A stretch of DNA of 64,000 nt from Brevundimonas pishanensis (GTDB taxonomy: Bacteria > Pseudomonadota > Alphaproteobacteria > Caulobacterales > Caulobacteraceae). Both the position numbers and the translations under genes were made by a program. The DNA lies in the NCBI RefSeq assembly GCF_022750635.1, contig NZ_JAJKBG010000008.1, positions 1 to 64,000 on the forward strand. Direction: 5' to 3'. The notes under the pieces are model-generated. The model ran no database searches, had not been told where the DNA came from, and saw only the letters and a program-made list of their open reading frames with translations. The number at the start of each line of letters is the position of its first letter. The stretch's first letter is position 1. Below, piece by piece: positions 61,691 through 64,000 of this stretch.

Positions 61691-62356
61691 ATGTCGTTTC
61701 CCGATCTGTCCTCGCCTTATGACCGTTTCAAGGTCTTGTGGTCCTATTTCTGGGGCGACCACGCGTTTATCCGGCTGAGTTTCACAAATGCCCACTGGAT
61801 TGATGCAAACTTGGTACGCAGCAATCAGCCGTCTCCGCGCCAACTGGCGTGGTGGAAGCGTCAGGGCATTCGCACAGTTATCAATCTGCGCGGAGTACGC
61901 GACGAGCCCTATTACTGGCTGGAGCGGGACGCTTGCGAGAAACTGGGCCTGAAGCTGGTGGATGCTCCGCTGGACTCGCGTGATGCACCGACGCTGGACC
62001 GCATCGAGAATGCCAAGCTGATTTTCGAAACGATTGAGTATCCGGCCCTAATCCACTGCAAGTCGGGCGCAGATCGCGCCGGGCTGATGGCGGCGCTGTA
62101 TCGGTACTTCAGGCTGGGACAGCCAATGGGCGTCGCCAAGTCCGAACTGAGCCGCCGCACCCTGCACAACCGCGAGGGCAAGACGGGCGTGCTGGACCAC
62201 GTTCTGGAGACTTATGCCGCGGAGGCAGAGCCCAAGGGAATAGGGCTGCTGGAGTGGATGGGCTGCAAAGCCTATTGCCCCGTAGAGACGACGCGGACCT
62301 TCCGGGCCAAATGGTGGGGCGATCTGCTGGTCGAGCGGATTCTCCGCCGCGAGTAA
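61691..62356 (+). CDS. Tyrosine phosphatase-like protein
   Basis: A 221-residue cytoplasmic protein of the dual-specificity phosphatase fold. The active site HCKSGADRAG (HCx5R) is at about residues 124-133, and WKRQGIRTVINLRG is the family entry motif. The substrate could be a protein or a small phosphate. ATG at 61691 was preferred to GTG at 61649. It is divergent from the ABC exporter. Confidence 0.88.
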   Translation: MSFPDLSSPYDRFKVLWSYFWGDHAFIRLSFTNAHWIDANLVRSNQPSPRQLAWWKRQGIRTVINLRGVRDEPYYWLERDACEKLGLKLVDAPLDSRDAPTLDRIENAKLIFETIEYPALIHCKSGADRAGLMAALYRYFRLGQPMGVAKSELSRRTLHNREGKTGVLDHVLETYAAEAEPKGIGLLEWMGCKAYCPVETTRTFRAKWWGDLLVERILRRE

Positions 62357-62581
62357 TCAGCCCCAAGGGCCAGCTTTTTCTTTCTCGTCGGGCTGCGGTG
62401 CGGGTTCAGACGTGTGACGGGCACGCTCCGCGTCGATGCGTTCCTGACGCTCCAGAAGCTTTCGATCCAGTTCGTCGTCCTGGGCGCGTTTGTTGCGCAG
62501 GATCATGACCCACATCACCAGCACCATCATCATCGACACCAGCGCGCCGATGCCTGCTCCGTCCATTATGGGTGTGGTCAT
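62357..62581 (-). CDS. 74-residue single-pass membrane protein
   Basis: A small protein with an N-terminal membrane helix (about 8-27, IGALVSMMMVLVMWVMIL) and a charged cytoplasmic tail likely to form a short coiled coil (RAQDDELDRKLLERQERIDAERA). Function unknown. It is convergent with the phosphatase gene, with their stop codons directly adjacent. Confidence 0.65.
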   Translation of the reverse strand: MTTPIMDGAGIGALVSMMMVLVMWVMILRNKRAQDDELDRKLLERQERIDAERARHTSEPAPQPDEKEKAGPWG

Positions 62582-62678
62582 GGGATGGCTCCAATGCAGT
62601 TGAGCGAACCACCATACGTCAAGGGCGGCTGAAGCCCTAGCCCCAGCCGCCCTTGTCAGGATCGTATCTGATCGACGC

Positions 62679-62915
62679 TTATGCGTCGCCGCGCGGATCG
62701 ATCAGTTTGTGCGCGTGCAGAATGAAGTAGCGCATGTGGGCGTTATCGACAGTCGCCTGGGCGCGGGCCTTCCAGGCAGCCTTGGCTTCGTCGTAGGAAC
62801 CGAAAGCGCCGACGAACTCGACTTCCTTCAGGTCGCGGAAGGTCGGTTCCGACGGATGACGCATTTCACCACCGATGACGAGGTGAAGCAGTTGAGTTTC
62901 GAGCTTGTCAGCCAT
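62679..62915 (-). CDS. DUF4170 protein
   Basis: A 78-residue protein of the DUF4170 family (DKLETQLLHLVIGGEMRHP and FRDLKEVEFVGAFGSYDEAKAAWKA). The family is short and found mainly in alphaproteobacteria near LPS genes. The start at 62915 was chosen because homologues begin at MADK; the upstream in-frame start at 63011 lies inside the next gene. It is 29 bp from the inositol-monophosphatase-like gene, likely the same operon. Confidence 0.85.
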   Translation of the reverse strand: MADKLETQLLHLVIGGEMRHPSEPTFRDLKEVEFVGAFGSYDEAKAAWKARAQATVDNAHMRYFILHAHKLIDPRGDA

Positions 62916-62944
62916 GGAGAGGGGCCCATTGCACAGGAGAGGGG

Positions 62945-63739
62945 TCAGAAGGTGAGCGGGATAGGCGCTGTCCGCCGGATTATCAACGGGTGCAATGCCG
63001 GTGCGGCGCAAATCATGCTCGTTTGTCGCGGATCGTGGCGATTAAACCGCCACTTTTGGCCTTTGTGGTCACTAACGACTGCTCCGGCCTCCTGGGCGAT
63101 AAGCGATCCGGCGCAAACATCCCAGTCCCACTTTGGGCTGATAGCGATGGCGGCATCGAACGCTCCGGCGGCAACGAGGGCCATGCGATAGGCCAAAGCG
63201 TTGCGTTTGGAGAAGTTCATATGGGGCCACGGCTCGTCCCATTCGCGGGCTTCCATCAGACGGGCGTCCGCGAGAAGTTCGGCCTCTTCTAGCTGGCGGG
63301 TGTCGGATGCAGTTATGGGGCGGCCCTGAAGACGGGCACCGCCGCCGAGTGTGGCCTCGAACATCTCGCCCAGCATAGGGGCATAGATGGCGGCGGCGAT
63401 AGGCTCGCCGTCCTCTACGACCGCGATGGGGGTGCACCACCACGGTTTGTTGCGCATGAAGGCCGAGGTGCCGTCGATGGGATCGACCACGAAGATGCGC
63501 TTTTTAGACAGGCGGTCAGTGGTGTCTGCGGTCTCTTCGGAAAGCCAGCCGTAATCGGGGCGGGCACCCAGAAGGCGCTCCTTGAGGAACGTGTCGACCG
63601 CCAGATCGGCGTCGGTCACCGGAGAGGCGTTCTCCTTGGACCAGACCTTCAGCCCGGCGTCGCGATAGTCGAGCGCCATCTGGCCTGCGTCGAACGCGGC
63701 CTGACGGATAAGCTGAAGGTCTTGGTCCAGAGAGGTCAT
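62945..63739 (-). CDS. Inositol monophosphatase-family protein (CysQ-like)
   Basis: A 264-residue phosphatase of the IMPase superfamily. The metal-binding motifs are WLSEETADT, VVDPIDGTSAF and the C-terminal WDWDVCAGSLIAQEAG. It could be CysQ (3'-phosphoadenosine 5'-phosphatase) or an inositol-phosphate phosphatase; the sequence does not decide. It overlaps pmbA by 4 bp and precedes DUF4170, giving a compact operon. Confidence 0.92.
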   Translation of the reverse strand: MTSLDQDLQLIRQAAFDAGQMALDYRDAGLKVWSKENASPVTDADLAVDTFLKERLLGARPDYGWLSEETADTTDRLSKKRIFVVDPIDGTSAFMRNKPWWCTPIAVVEDGEPIAAAIYAPMLGEMFEATLGGGARLQGRPITASDTRQLEEAELLADARLMEAREWDEPWPHMNFSKRNALAYRMALVAAGAFDAAIAISPKWDWDVCAGSLIAQEAGAVVSDHKGQKWRFNRHDPRQTSMICAAPALHPLIIRRTAPIPLTF

Positions 63740-64000
63740 TTGCCCGCGATGGCTACCTTGTCGAACAGCAGCGACGGGACGTTGAACGCATTACGGAACT
63801 CAAGGTCGCCCGCACGTTGGAGGCGGGCGTAAAGCTCGATCAAATTGCCCGCGACGGTGACTTCGCTGACTGGATAGGCGCGCTCGCCGTTTTCGAACCA
63901 GAAGCCCGACACACCGGCAGACCAGTCGCCTGTGTTGCCGTTCAGCGACGGGCCGAACATGGAGGTGATCAGCAGGCCGGTGCCTGCCGAGGCCATCAGG
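63736..64000 (-). CDS. pmbA: PmbA/TldE metalloprotease subunit, 3' end
   Basis: The C-terminal 88 residues of a TldD/PmbA family protein, cut by the window edge. The fragment LLITSMFGPSLNGNTGDWSAGVSGFWFENGE and AYPVSEVTVAGNLIELYARL is the conserved C-terminal signature of PmbA (TldE), which with TldD processes peptides such as microcins and CcdA. The start of the gene lies beyond base 64000. Confidence 0.9.
   Translation of the reverse strand, partial: LMASAGTGLLITSMFGPSLNGNTGDWSAGVSGFWFENGERAYPVSEVTVAGNLIELYARLQRAGDLEFRNAFNVPSLLFDKVAIAGK

Overview
The window is a chromosomal stretch of a Caulobacterales alphaproteobacterium, most like Brevundimonas or Caulobacter. The assignment rests on gene content: an intact CckA-type hybrid kinase beside fliQ-fliR-flhB, a DivJ-like histidine kinase, a TipF-like degenerate EAL protein, CdnL (CarD family), TTAA-N7-TTAA (CtrA-type) boxes at flagellar promoters, and GANTC (CcrM) sites in a promoter. 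The DNA is GC-rich throughout. I saw no insertion sequence, prophage, CRISPR array or rRNA, so this is core genome rather than an island.

Layout. 1-6.3 kb: tRNA-Arg(CCT) with an unusual tertiary-pair swap, a SUV3-like RNA helicase with an S4-domain protein, YceI, a 7Fe ferredoxin and CdnL. 6.3-11.5 kb: OmpA-like lipoprotein, a TonB-like protein, an unknown small protein, a TonB-dependent receptor and a DUF983 protein. 11.6-17.6 kb: a large periplasmic TPR protein, an HU-type protein, fliO-fliP, and divergently flgB-flgC-fliE, with a CtrA box between the two flagellar operons. 17.6-24 kb: BamE-like lipoprotein, folE, fliQ-fliR-flhB, cckA and superoxide dismutase. 24-31 kb: MHYT-GGDEF-EAL protein, rpsD, three small lipoproteins (two clear paralogues), thioesterase, monothiol glutaredoxin and two unknown proteins. 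31-38.7 kb: YczE-like membrane protein, Ada, prfC, MFS exporter, tRNA hydroxylase TrhO and a short-chain dehydrogenase. 38.7-44.6 kb: DivJ-like kinase, sufE, ribF, MaoC hydratase, HAD phosphatase and tipF. 44.7-52 kb: short-chain dehydrogenase with an LpxL-type acyltransferase, response regulator with DUF2093 protein, xseA, PRC-barrel lipoprotein, purD, L,D-transpeptidase, and an intergenic region predicted to form a long RNA rod. 52-56.6 kb: a three-gene module of OmpR-type regulator, LysM-FecR protein and CHASE2 histidine kinase. 56.7-64 kb: lipid A and Kdo assembly genes (lpxK, waaA, a DUF374 acyltransferase, an MsbA-like ABC transporter), a phosphatase, DUF4170, an inositol-monophosphatase-family enzyme and the 3' end of pmbA.

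How the genes fit together. CckA, DivJ and TipF belong to the Caulobacter cell-cycle and polarity network, whose output regulator CtrA turns on early flagellar genes. The flagellar export genes here carry CtrA-type boxes and lie beside cckA. The 3' block is an envelope cluster. The least explained items are the CHASE2/LysM-FecR/OmpR module, the rod-like RNA candidate at 51346-51497, the tRNA C19-G56 swap, the paralogous lipoproteins at 27.5-28.4 kb and the palindrome ahead of the TonB receptor.
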